From the NCBI GenBank assembly GCA_027023325.1, contig JALVVQ010000121.1, forward strand, positions 1 to 12,897: a DNA stretch of 12,897 bases, in the 5' to 3' direction. The notes under the pieces are model-generated. The model made no database searches and was not told the DNA's origin. It saw only the letters and a program-made list of their open reading frames with translations. Made by a program: the position numbers and the translations under genes. Shown in pieces: positions 1 through 6,411 of the stretch (position 1 is the first letter of the stretch; each line of letters starts with the position of its first letter). Source of the stretch: Campylobacteraceae bacterium. GTDB taxonomy: Bacteria; Campylobacterota; Campylobacteria; Campylobacterales; Sulfurovaceae.

Positions 1-2048
1 ACTTTGTCTGTGGCATCATTGACTGCCACAGTTTGGTCATACTCTTTTTTGAGTTGTTCAGGACTCATGGCTGCTATTTTGAGTTTCTTGGCTGCTGTAT
101 ACTTCTTGTTAGGATCTTTAACCATCAGGTAACCCATCATCTCCAAGTGTAGTGCAGAACAGAACTCTGTACAGTAGTAAGGGAATACACCCTCTAAATC
201 AGCTTTAAATGTCAAGGCAACTGTTTTGCCAGGCTCAAGTGAAGCATGTACGTTGTATTGATCCACCGTAAATCCGTGTGTCTCATCTTCAGCTCTCTCC
301 AGGTTCGTCAGGTAGAAAGTGACTGTATCACCTTTGTTGACCGTCACATGCTCTGGATTGATATGTGATCTGACCATGGTGCCGTAGACATAGACATGGT
401 TGCCCTTGCGCACGATCTTCTCTTGACCTGCCAGTGTTTTACCTCTATGAATTTTGCCAGTAAATGGGTTGCTTCCCATTTTGTATCTTACTTTATGCTT
501 GATCTTGTCTGCGCGAATCGCTACGGCTTGGTGAGGCTCACCCAATGGGATCGGCATATCATACAGTAGTTGCATTTTCTTGCCACGAACATCGATGAGT
601 TGATGGTTTTGTGGATGCAGTGGACCAATCTCATTAAATCTATCAATTGCAAGTTTGTTCAATGCAATAATATACTCACCCTGAGGATCTTCTGTTTTAC
701 CTTCCATGCCACAAAGGTGCCCGATATTGTAGTTGACATTTTGTCTGTCTACTACTTTACAGGTATGATAGTTCCACTTTACTACTTGGGAATCTACATA
801 GAGTGAGGTAAAGATTTCACCATCTTTATCCCAGTTTTTTCCAAACTGGTTATGTAATGGCCCAAGTCCCAACTCTGCTTGGCAAGACATGGTTTTCTTG
901 AGATCAAGAATAGGAATACCATAAGGGTCTTTTCCTACATACTCTTTGTTTTTGACTGCATCCATGATCTTGGCAAAGTCATAGACTGTGGCATGGGTAT
1001 CTAGCTTACCACATACGACAATATTTTTACCATCAGGAGAGACATCGACACCGTGGGGTGATTTTGGCTCTGGGATCAGAAAAAGACAATCATTTTTGAC
1101 TGCTACATCCATTGGTACAACTCTAGCACCGTTGATGATCTTCACATTTTTGTCGTCTTTGGCAAGTTCAGCCAGTTTTTTCCAATTGTAAACATGCAAG
1201 AAGTCTGTATCGTTTCGTGAACATCCTGCCTCAAATGGTGGAAGACCTTTTTCGATACCTCCGGTATACATCTCTGAGTTGAACGAGTTGGTGAAACCCC
1301 AACCATAGCTGGCTTCCTTACCTGCATCAGAGAGATCCTGCATATAGGGAGGCATCTCTATCGTGAATGATTTTTCAGGATGAATCTTACCCTCTTCGCT
1401 GTCAAAAGACCAGACAGTGACACCACCGCGATAGGTCTCTTTATACTCTTCCATAGGGTGGTAATTGTTGTCCAGAGGTGCACCATATTGACATGCTTCC
1501 AAAATATACTTGGAGTCTGGCGTGAAGAATGCGCCACCATGATCGGATTTGAAGACAGGGTTGACGACGATCTGCTTGGTCACCATATCATCAAGGTCAA
1601 TAACTGCGATTCTTGGATTGGCTTTGTCATTGATGACCAGCCATTTACCGTCATATTTACCATCCGTCTCAGAGATCGCCGGGTGGTGTGTGTCACCCCA
1701 AGTGATAGATTTGCCACGGATATTACCCTGGGCGAGTACCTTTTTGGTATCATCATCGTATCCCCACCCCTGCCAAGGCTCTGGCGTAAAGACAGCGATA
1801 TACTTGAGTATCCTCATGGATGGTACACCATACACAAGCACATGTCCGGACTGTCCACCTGAGCTAAACACCAGGTATTTGTCTCGTCCGCCGCTGGGGG
1901 TATAAGTTTTTGCCGCTGCCAACAGGTCAGTCTGTGTCAAGCCACGCTCTTTCATCACCTTGTCCAAGGCACTTGCGCCAAACAGTGTCGAGACACTCAA
2001 GGCAGTACCGAGCATAAGAGATGCGAATTTACTAGGTCTGTAATTCAT
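1..2048 (-). CDS. nosZ: Nitrous-oxide reductase NosZ, Sec-type (clade II), 3' end cut by window edge
   Basis: Catalyses reduction of N2O to N2 in the periplasm, the last step of denitrification. 682 codons are visible from the ATG, preceded by a strong TAAGGAGG Shine-Dalgarno four bases away; the gene runs off the left edge. The N-terminus (residues 1-27) is an ordinary Sec signal peptide with no twin arginine, as known for clade II enzymes. All seven expected CuZ histidines can be read: DTHHP (121, 122), DHGG (170), SPHG (332), GPLHN (399), IGHLC (444) and EPHQ (506). The CuA site is also complete: H591 in DETHGF, then C626, C630, H634 and M637 in CTEFCSALHLEM. Relatives in Campylobacterota are often about 860 residues with a C-terminal monohaem cytochrome c domain. 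The sequence continues past the CuA domain into a charged linker, so such a domain may follow outside the window, but this cannot be seen. It is transcribed in the same direction as the upstream regulator and sensor-like genes but has its own promoter. Confidence 0.97.
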   Translation of the reverse strand, partial: MNYRPSKFASLMLGTALSVSTLFGASALDKVMKERGLTQTDLLAAAKTYTPSGGRDKYLVFSSGGQSGHVLVYGVPSMRILKYIAVFTPEPWQGWGYDDDTKKVLAQGNIRGKSITWGDTHHPAISETDGKYDGKWLVINDKANPRIAVIDLDDMVTKQIVVNPVFKSDHGGAFFTPDSKYILEACQYGAPLDNNYHPMEEYKETYRGGVTVWSFDSEEGKIHPEKSFTIEMPPYMQDLSDAGKEASYGWGFTNSFNSEMYTGGIEKGLPPFEAGCSRNDTDFLHVYNWKKLAELAKDDKNVKIINGARVVPMDVAVKNDCLFLIPEPKSPHGVDVSPDGKNIVVCGKLDTHATVYDFAKIMDAVKNKEYVGKDPYGIPILDLKKTMSCQAELGLGPLHNQFGKNWDKDGEIFTSLYVDSQVVKWNYHTCKVVDRQNVNYNIGHLCGMEGKTEDPQGEYIIALNKLAIDRFNEIGPLHPQNHQLIDVRGKKMQLLYDMPIPLGEPHQAVAIRADKIKHKVRYKMGSNPFTGKIHRGKTLAGQEKIVRKGNHVYVYGTMVRSHINPEHVTVNKGDTVTFYLTNLERAEDETHGFTVDQYNVHASLEPGKTVALTFKADLEGVFPYYCTEFCSALHLEMMGYLMVKDPNKKYTAAKKLKIAAMSPEQLKKEYDQTVAVNDATDK

Positions 2049-2116
2049 TTTTCCTCCTTAGTTATGTTTGAGAGATTGGCTGGGAACTATTCCTTCACCT
2101 AATACTCAACATAAGA

Positions 2117-2158
2117 ATTATAATGTAATTGGGATGCCAAAAATATGACCTAGGTCAA
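2117..2158 (-). promoter_or_regulatory. nosZ promoter with FNR/DNR-type operator at -41.5
   Basis: On the minus strand a perfect TATAAT -10 box lies at 2122-2117, giving a predicted transcript start near 2110. The dyad TTGAC-CTAG-GTCAT occupies 2158-2145, with a perfect 12-base core palindrome (TGACCTAGGTCA). Its centre lies between 2151 and 2152, which is -41.5 relative to that start. Crp/Fnr-family activators of class II promoters bind at exactly this position and replace the -35 element. The half-site TTGAC differs from the E. coli FNR half-site TTGAT at the fifth base. Sequence and spacing are seen directly; binding by the Crp/Fnr protein encoded about 1 kb upstream is inferred. Confidence 0.75.
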
Positions 2159-2195
2159 ATTTTTGAGAAAATATAGCACTTGGTGCGGTAACGGA

Positions 2196-3107
2196 TCAGG
2201 GGAGCAGGTGTTTAAGGTCTTTTTTGAGATCTTTCAGGTGCTGTGTGAGTACTGTGAGCACTTCGAGTGCATCAATAATGGCATCTTCTCTCTTGTAAAT
2301 ATCTTCTTTTTCCTCCTCTTGCATGCTGTCCACCAGTGAGATCAGGAGTGCGATATTGCGCTCCACGATCTCCAGAGCTTGGATGGAATTTTCTGTAGAA
2401 GTAGTGGCTATTTTGAGAGAGTGGTCGATATGTGCCACCAGTGTGTTGAAGTTGCAGGATGCCGTATCCAGATCATTGTTGTGACCTTGAACTGTGATGG
2501 GCTCGAGTCCCTCGATGGAAGATCTTTCTAGCAGGCGATCCGAGGTGCGGGTAAACTTTTGTATAAACCGAATAATGGCATCTACCTGAGAAAAGATATA
2601 AATCAGGAGCAGAATAAGCAGCGCAAAAAGAGCATATTGGAGTATCCTATATCGCTGCATTTGTGTCTCATAGTGTGATTTCATAACCTTGGTCTGCTTG
2701 TTGAATGCGACCACCAACTCCATATTTTTTTTGTATATCTCATTGACAGATTTATCTAAAATCAGGATACTGTAGGGAACATTACCAATATAGACATATT
2801 TAAATTCATTAAGTAGTTTGAAGAATTCATAGCTCAACTTTTCGATACGGGGTATCTTTTCGCCGACGAGCTCGGTATTTTTCAGAAATTCATACCTGTG
2901 TGTATCGATACTTTTAGGATACTCTTTTTTGTAGCGATGGGTATAAAAAACTGATTTGGCTATCTCCTGGAGATGTGATTTTTGGGTGCCCATGAGTGCA
3001 AGCTTTCGGGCAAAGTCCTGATCTTGGCGAGAGATAAAATTGGTAAGGAATATAAGTACGATGGAGACCATCAAAATAAAAAATCCCACTATTTTTATAC
3101 GCTTCAT
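2196..3107 (-). CDS. Two-helix membrane sensor-like protein, NarX/PilJ-like layout without kinase domain
   Basis: A 303-residue protein with one membrane helix at about 5-24, a periplasmic domain of about 130 mostly helical residues (25-156), a second helix at about 157-174 and a cytoplasmic tail of about 130 residues predicted to be helical or coiled coil. The stretch just after the first helix (DFARKLALMGTQKSHLQEIA, 31-50) resembles the P-box-like start of NarX/PilJ-type sensor domains (ARxxxLMxxQKxxL pattern), so a nitrogen-oxide or related ligand is conceivable. I see no H-box, ATP-binding motifs, methyl-accepting signalling tip, GGDEF or HTH, so there is no recognisable output domain. 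Its ATG overlaps the stop of the Crp/Fnr gene by four bases (ATGA) and has an AAGGA Shine-Dalgarno, implying translational coupling with the regulator. It ends 147 bases before nosZ. The architecture is clear; the family assignment is tentative. Confidence 0.75.
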   Translation of the reverse strand: MKRIKIVGFFILMVSIVLIFLTNFISRQDQDFARKLALMGTQKSHLQEIAKSVFYTHRYKKEYPKSIDTHRYEFLKNTELVGEKIPRIEKLSYEFFKLLNEFKYVYIGNVPYSILILDKSVNEIYKKNMELVVAFNKQTKVMKSHYETQMQRYRILQYALFALLILLLIYIFSQVDAIIRFIQKFTRTSDRLLERSSIEGLEPITVQGHNNDLDTASCNFNTLVAHIDHSLKIATTSTENSIQALEIVERNIALLISLVDSMQEEEKEDIYKREDAIIDALEVLTVLTQHLKDLKKDLKHLLP

Positions 3108-3763
3108 AGCTGTTCCTTGTAAATGTATTTCAATCTTTCATCATCTTTGATGATAATTTCCCCGTGATTGATAGTGATAATCTCGTCCCTTTTGAGTCGA
3201 TTCAGTACTCTTGAGAGCGTGGCAGGCTGAATATGCAGCATCAGGGAGACATCGTAGCGCTTGATCCGGTTGAACATAGAGAGATCTGTATCGAGCATCA
3301 TGGCTACCTTGGATACGGAATCCAGTACAAATTCTCGATTGATGATCTCCTGCAGTTGTTTGGACTGTCGTATGATCTCGTTCGCAATCTGTCCGCTTAG
3401 CAGCGTGGTATCCAAAAAATGTTTTTTAAATCGGACATAATCCACATAGAGTATCTGTGCTTCCTCTTCGATAGCGACATTGGCATAGGAGAGGAGCGTA
3501 TCATCTGACAATGAAGAGATCTCAGAGAGGAGTGAGCCGGCATAGGTGTGATAGAGAAATATTTCGTTGTCGTGTTTGTCCATTTTGTAGGTTTTTGCCA
3601 GCCCTTCGATGAGAAAGAGTAGCGTACGGGAGGTGCTGTTCTCGTAATGGAGTATGGAGTGCTTTGGATGTTTTTTCAAGTAGGAGAAGGAAGTAAGCAC
3701 ATCTAGATCAGATACTTCCAGTGAGTGAAAAAATGAGAGTGACTGAATACCCTTTTTCAGCAT
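3104..3763 (-). CDS. Crp/Fnr-family transcriptional regulator lacking cluster cysteines
   Basis: A 219-residue cytoplasmic regulator. The N-terminal half (about 10-125) fits the cyclic-nucleotide-binding-like beta roll, followed by a long dimerisation helix (about 120-145) and a C-terminal winged helix-turn-helix (about 148-210). The recognition helix reads QPATLSRVLNRLK. The Ser-Arg pair (184-185) that contacts DNA in FNR is kept, but the position equivalent to FNR Glu209 is Ala181. The protein contains no cysteine at all, so it cannot carry the [4Fe-4S] cluster of FNR. That places it among Cys-free members such as DNR or Campylobacter NssR, which respond to nitric oxide or nitrosative stress. 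Its start overlaps the preceding stop as TAATG and it overlaps the next gene as ATGA. The likely target is the dyad in front of nosZ (inference); the ligand is unknown. Confidence 0.9.
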   Translation of the reverse strand: MLKKGIQSLSFFHSLEVSDLDVLTSFSYLKKHPKHSILHYENSTSRTLLFLIEGLAKTYKMDKHDNEIFLYHTYAGSLLSEISSLSDDTLLSYANVAIEEEAQILYVDYVRFKKHFLDTTLLSGQIANEIIRQSKQLQEIINREFVLDSVSKVAMMLDTDLSMFNRIKRYDVSLMLHIQPATLSRVLNRLKRDEIITINHGEIIIKDDERLKYIYKEQL

Positions 3764-4980
3764 TATCCAACTCTGAGATCAGCATCAGGTTCGAGTTCTA
3801 GCACCTTCCATGGTAGCCCTTGTGCCATGAGTTCATCCATGAAAGGGTCTGGGTCAAATTGCTCCATATTGAAAACGCCTTCACCCTGCCACTTTCCTTC
3901 AAGCATCAGCTTGGCACCAATCATGGCAGGCACTCCTGTGGTATAGCTGATGGCCTGACTCATGACCTCTGCATAACACTGTGCATGGTCACTGACCTGA
4001 TAGATATAGAGTGTTTTTGGTTTCCCCTCTTTGATGCCCTTGGCAAAGATGCCGATATTGGTCTTGCCTGTGGTTCTCTCTCCTAGACTGGCTGGGTCGG
4101 GAAGTAGGGTAGAGAGAAATTCGATAGGGATGATTTTTTCTCCCTTGTGTTCTATTGGCTTGATGCCCAGCATGCCAATATTTTCCAGACATTTCATATG
4201 GGTGAGGTAGCTCTCACCAAAGGTCATAAAAAAGCGGATGCGTTTGAGCCCTTTGATATGCTTGATCAGGGACTCCATCTCTTCGTGGTAGAGGAGGTAG
4301 CTGTCTTTGGGTCCGATCTCCGGGTAGTCCCAGACTTGCTTGATCTCCATGGGTTCTGTTTCGATCCAGGCACCATCTTCCCAATAGCGGCCTTTGGCAG
4401 AGACTTCTCTGAGATTGATCTCAGGATTGAAATTGGTAGCAAAAGGATAGCCGTGATCTCCCGCATTACAATCAAGGATATCGATGGTATGAATCTCATC
4501 AAAGTAGTGCTTCTGGACATAAGCACAAAAAACATTGGTCACACCAGGATCAAAGCCTGACCCCAATAGCCCCATGATACCGGCATTTTTGAACTGCTCT
4601 TCTTTAGCCCACTGCTCTTTGTATTCAAATTTGGCCGTGTCTGGGTGTTCATAGTTGGCGGTATCGAGATAGTGTACTCCCGTCTGGATGCAAGCTTCCA
4701 TAATAGTGAGATCCTGATAGGGGAGGGCGACATTGATAACAATATCTGCTTTGGTATGTCGAATGAGATCAACCAATTCGCTCACTGAGTCTGCATTTAT
4801 CTTGGTAGTATAGAGCTGTATGCCGATTTTTTCTTTGACCCGAGCAGCGATGATATCGCACTTGGAGACAGTACGACTGGCGAGAATGATCTTGCCAAAT
4901 ACCTTACTGTTCATCGCGCACTTGAATGCTACCACATTGCCTACACCACCCGCACCGATGATTAGTGTTCTTTTGCTCAT
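3763..4980 (-). CDS. Carboxynorspermidine/carboxyspermidine dehydrogenase (saccharopine dehydrogenase family)
   Basis: A 405-residue NAD(P)-dependent enzyme. In the alternative polyamine pathway of Vibrio and Campylobacter, this family reductively condenses L-aspartate semialdehyde with diaminopropane or putrescine to give carboxynorspermidine or carboxyspermidine; a decarboxylase (NspC) then makes the triamine. The N-terminus carries a clear Rossmann dinucleotide motif GAGGVGNVV (residues 9-17). The central LGSGFDPGVTNVFCAY and TTGVPAMIGAKLMLEGKW segments and the overall length are typical of this subgroup rather than of the bifunctional lysine-pathway enzymes. The start has a good GGAGG seven bases upstream. 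The stop overlaps the ATG of the Crp/Fnr gene (TAATG), so regulator expression is tied to this metabolic gene. Which diamine it uses cannot be told from the sequence, and the partner decarboxylase is not in the window. Confidence 0.9.
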   Translation of the reverse strand: MSKRTLIIGAGGVGNVVAFKCAMNSKVFGKIILASRTVSKCDIIAARVKEKIGIQLYTTKINADSVSELVDLIRHTKADIVINVALPYQDLTIMEACIQTGVHYLDTANYEHPDTAKFEYKEQWAKEEQFKNAGIMGLLGSGFDPGVTNVFCAYVQKHYFDEIHTIDILDCNAGDHGYPFATNFNPEINLREVSAKGRYWEDGAWIETEPMEIKQVWDYPEIGPKDSYLLYHEEMESLIKHIKGLKRIRFFMTFGESYLTHMKCLENIGMLGIKPIEHKGEKIIPIEFLSTLLPDPASLGERTTGKTNIGIFAKGIKEGKPKTLYIYQVSDHAQCYAEVMSQAISYTTGVPAMIGAKLMLEGKWQGEGVFNMEQFDPDPFMDELMAQGLPWKVLELEPDADLRVG

Positions 4981-5007
4981 TCAGAAACCTCCATAACTTC
5001 TCTTGAC

Positions 5008-5013
5008 AGTATA
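5008..5013 (-). promoter_or_regulatory. Likely -10 box of the carboxyspermidine dehydrogenase-regulator-sensor operon
   Basis: Read on the minus strand the hexamer is TATACT, about 28 bases before the start codon. A possible -35, TTGCTT (5035-5030), lies 16 bases further upstream. It is the best sigma-70-like candidate in the gap before the first gene of the three-gene overlapping unit. The opposite strand of the same 134-base gap carries the promoter of the outer-membrane protein gene. Confidence 0.45.
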
Positions 5014-5083
5014 GGACATTTCGGATAAAAAGCAAAACAGTGTTTATTATATTAATTACTATCAAGTTTAAACTTTTTTTAGT

Positions 5084-5089
5084 TATACT
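5084..5089 (+). promoter_or_regulatory. Likely -10 box of the outer-membrane beta-barrel gene
   Basis: TATACT lies 25 bases before the chosen ATG, within a very AT-rich tract (T runs at about 5073-5080). No good -35 hexamer is visible. This is common in Campylobacterota, where sigma-70 promoters often depend on the -10 box and upstream AT-rich periodicity. Transcription from about 5096 would exclude the longer reading frame that begins at 5040, supporting the ATG at 5115. Confidence 0.4.
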
Positions 5090-5114
5090 GCGGAAAATAT
5101 ACAAAGGGTTTAAA

Positions 5115-5723
5115 ATGAAAAAAGTATTTTTAGCCATATTGGCGACCTTGTCACTCTCTGCAGCAGACCATAACCTTTATAACCACGCCCTCTCACTGGC
5201 GGGAGGATATGCGGTAAACTCATCCGAGAGTAGGCTGGATAACGCTTCTTTGCTAGGATTGAGATACAACTATAACAGAGCTACCGTTGAAGGAAGCATA
5301 GATATTGATGCGATTCAGTTGGCTTTTGATTACAGTGGAGATGCTGTCTATCAAAACCCTGCCAAAAGTATCATGGATGGGAAAACCGATGTGTATAGAC
5401 TGGGAGTGAACGCCCTTTGGTATGCAGAGAATGATTCTGACTTTACGCCTTATCTTCTCCTTGGTGCAGGCATACAGCTCTTTGAAGAGTCAGCAGTCGA
5501 AGACAATAACAATGCATGGTTCGCATCGGTTGGTGCTGGAGTAGAGTATCAGCTAAGAGGAGATTTCTCTGTGCTAGCTGAAGCCAAAGAACTCTTTGCC
5601 GGAGATGGTAGTGACTACTTCTTAGGTACAGTTGGAATAAAGTACAGCTTTGGTCAGAACTATCAACCTAGTGCAAGGGTGACTGCAAAGCGGGTACCGG
5701 TAGGTACCGTTGTCCACTATTAA
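5115..5723 (+). CDS. Exported OmpA-like outer-membrane beta-barrel protein
   Basis: 202 residues from the ATG at 5115. The frame is open back to 5040, but the ATG at 5115 has an AAGGG Shine-Dalgarno and begins a normal signal peptide (MKKVFLAILATLSLSAADHN, cleavage probably after SLSA). The mature part alternates short amphipathic strands rich in Gly, Tyr and aromatic residues (LGLRYNYN, YRLGVNALWYA, TPYLLLGAGIQLF, ASVGAGVEYQL, LGTVGIKYSFG), matching the eight-stranded barrel of the OmpA N-terminal domain. There is no C-terminal OmpA peptidoglycan-binding domain; after the last strand only about 20 residues remain, ending in VPVGTVVHY rather than Phe. It is therefore either a barrel-only protein or a family member shortened at the linker. 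The DedA gene follows 72 bases downstream on the same strand with no convincing terminator between. Confidence 0.82.
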   Translation: MKKVFLAILATLSLSAADHNLYNHALSLAGGYAVNSSESRLDNASLLGLRYNYNRATVEGSIDIDAIQLAFDYSGDAVYQNPAKSIMDGKTDVYRLGVNALWYAENDSDFTPYLLLGAGIQLFEESAVEDNNNAWFASVGAGVEYQLRGDFSVLAEAKELFAGDGSDYFLGTVGIKYSFGQNYQPSARVTAKRVPVGTVVHY

Positions 5724-5795
5724 AACATATCGAGGCGAGAGCTTGGCATAACTCGCTAGCCTTCTTGACTACATTTCCCTAAAAAGGTATATTTC

Positions 5796-6263
5796 TTGGA
5801 AGACATTCTTACTTCACTCTCTACTTATGGCTATATAATTTTGGCATTTTACTCTTTTGGGGGCGGGATGGTAGCACTGATTGGTGCGGGGATACTCTCT
5901 GCTATGGGGAAGATGGATATTAGCAGCGCTATTCTGATCGCTACTGTAGCAAACTTTGTTGGTGACAGTGTACTCTTTTACCTTTCTCAGGTCAACAAAA
6001 AAGAGGTGATGAGCTACATGAAAAAGCACAAAAGAAAGATTGCCTATACCAATCTTTTGATGCGTAAATATGGCTGGTTGGCAGTATTTTTACAAAAATA
6101 TATCTATGGTGTCAAAACCCTGGTACCTATCGTCATGGGACTCACCAAGTATGATTTTAAAAAGTTTGTAACGCTCAATTTCTTTGCTTCTATTGTGTGG
6201 GGTTTGGTTGTTGGATTAATCAGCTTTTATTTTTCTACTGCTGTGAGAGGGTGGATGGTGTAG
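5796..6263 (+). CDS. DedA-family inner membrane protein (TTG start)
   Basis: 155 residues, shorter than the roughly 200 of typical DedA proteins. These inner-membrane proteins are implicated in lipid flipping and proton-motive-force-dependent envelope homeostasis. Hydrophobic segments lie at about 12-37, 43-64, 94-115 and 125-147. The signature region FLQKYIYGVKTLVPIVMG (98-115) aligns with the family motif FGRFIPGVRTFVPLVAG, but the two arginines shown to be important in E. coli members are lysines here (101 and 107). The acidic residue usual in the first re-entrant segment is also not evident. I chose TTG at 5796 because AAGG lies eight bases upstream and no upstream ATG or GTG fits. The TAG stop is formed by the GTAG of an inverted repeat that begins at 6260. 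Confidence 0.85.
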   Translation: MEDILTSLSTYGYIILAFYSFGGGMVALIGAGILSAMGKMDISSAILIATVANFVGDSVLFYLSQVNKKEVMSYMKKHKRKIAYTNLLMRKYGWLAVFLQKYIYGVKTLVPIVMGLTKYDFKKFVTLNFFASIVWGLVVGLISFYFSTAVRGWMV

Positions 6264-6282
6264 GGGCAATTGCCATCGCACC
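6260..6282 (+). repeat. Left arm of REPIN-like inverted repeat
   Basis: Begins GTAGGGGCAATTGCC and ends ATCGCACC. Relative to the right arm it has CAAT instead of GCGAT in the 5' side of the small hairpin, so its own stem is less perfect (two mismatches). Bases 6261-6263 are the stop codon of the DedA gene. Confidence 0.65.
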
Positions 6283-6291
6283 ATTTTACGC

Positions 6292-6322
6292 ACAAATAGC
6301 CGAAGCATTTGTAATTTTTTTT
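6292..6322 (+). terminator. Intrinsic terminator of the DedA transcript
   Basis: An eight-base-pair stem (ACAAAT plus GC pairing with GC plus ATTTGT, one bulged A) closes on a CGAA tetraloop and is followed by AA and eight consecutive T residues (6315-6322). It lies 29 bases after the DedA stop codon, in the right direction, and sits inside the space between the two inverted REP-like arms. No comparable T-run is visible on the other strand for the converging aminotransferase gene. Confidence 0.75.
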
Positions 6323-6387
6323 GATATTCTGTTTCATGGGGAGCTGCCACACACAAGAGCGATGGATTGTTGGTTCTTGGGGGTGTC

Positions 6388-6411
6388 GGTGCGATGGCAA
6401 TCGCCCCCTAC
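6388..6411 (-). repeat. Right arm of REPIN-like inverted repeat
   Basis: Read on the minus strand it starts GTAGGGGGCGATTGCC and ends ATCGCACC. The internal hairpin GCGAT-TGCC-ATCGC is perfect and is extended by outer GG/CC pairs across one mismatch. Bases 6410-6408 are the TAG stop codon of the aminotransferase gene. Confidence 0.65.

Larger units (their letters stand above)
6260..6411. repeat. REPIN-like element: two inverted REP-type palindromes flanking 105 bases
   Basis: Two near-identical sequences face each other: 6260-6282 on the plus strand and 6411-6388 on the minus strand. They share GTAGGGG at the outer end and ATTGCCATCGCACC at the inner end, and differ by one base change and one inserted G. 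Each arm can itself fold (GCGAT-TGCC-ATCGC in the right copy). Both arms begin with an outward-facing GTAG, the tetranucleotide that marks the foot of REP elements recognised by REP-associated tyrosine transposases. The interior holds a transcription terminator. No transposase gene is in the window. Convergent gene ends are a typical REP location. The inverted arms are seen directly; the REPIN identity is inference. Confidence 0.65.

Noticed and set aside
1380..1905. Two overlapping plus-strand frames of 160 and 118 codons
   Set aside because: They lie antisense inside nosZ, whose catalytic motifs are all readable on the minus strand. They lack sensible starts and recognisable content.
4147..4560. 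137-codon plus-strand frame
   Set aside because: It is antisense to the carboxyspermidine dehydrogenase, which has family motifs throughout this stretch.
5735..5756. Hairpin GCGAG / CTCGC as terminator of the beta-barrel gene
   Set aside because: Only five base pairs with a 12-base loop and no following T-run, so not a convincing intrinsic terminator.
6260..6411. CRISPR or complete insertion sequence
   Set aside because: There is one inverted pair only, no regularly spaced direct repeats, and the 105-base core is too short for a transposase; no clear target-site duplication was found.
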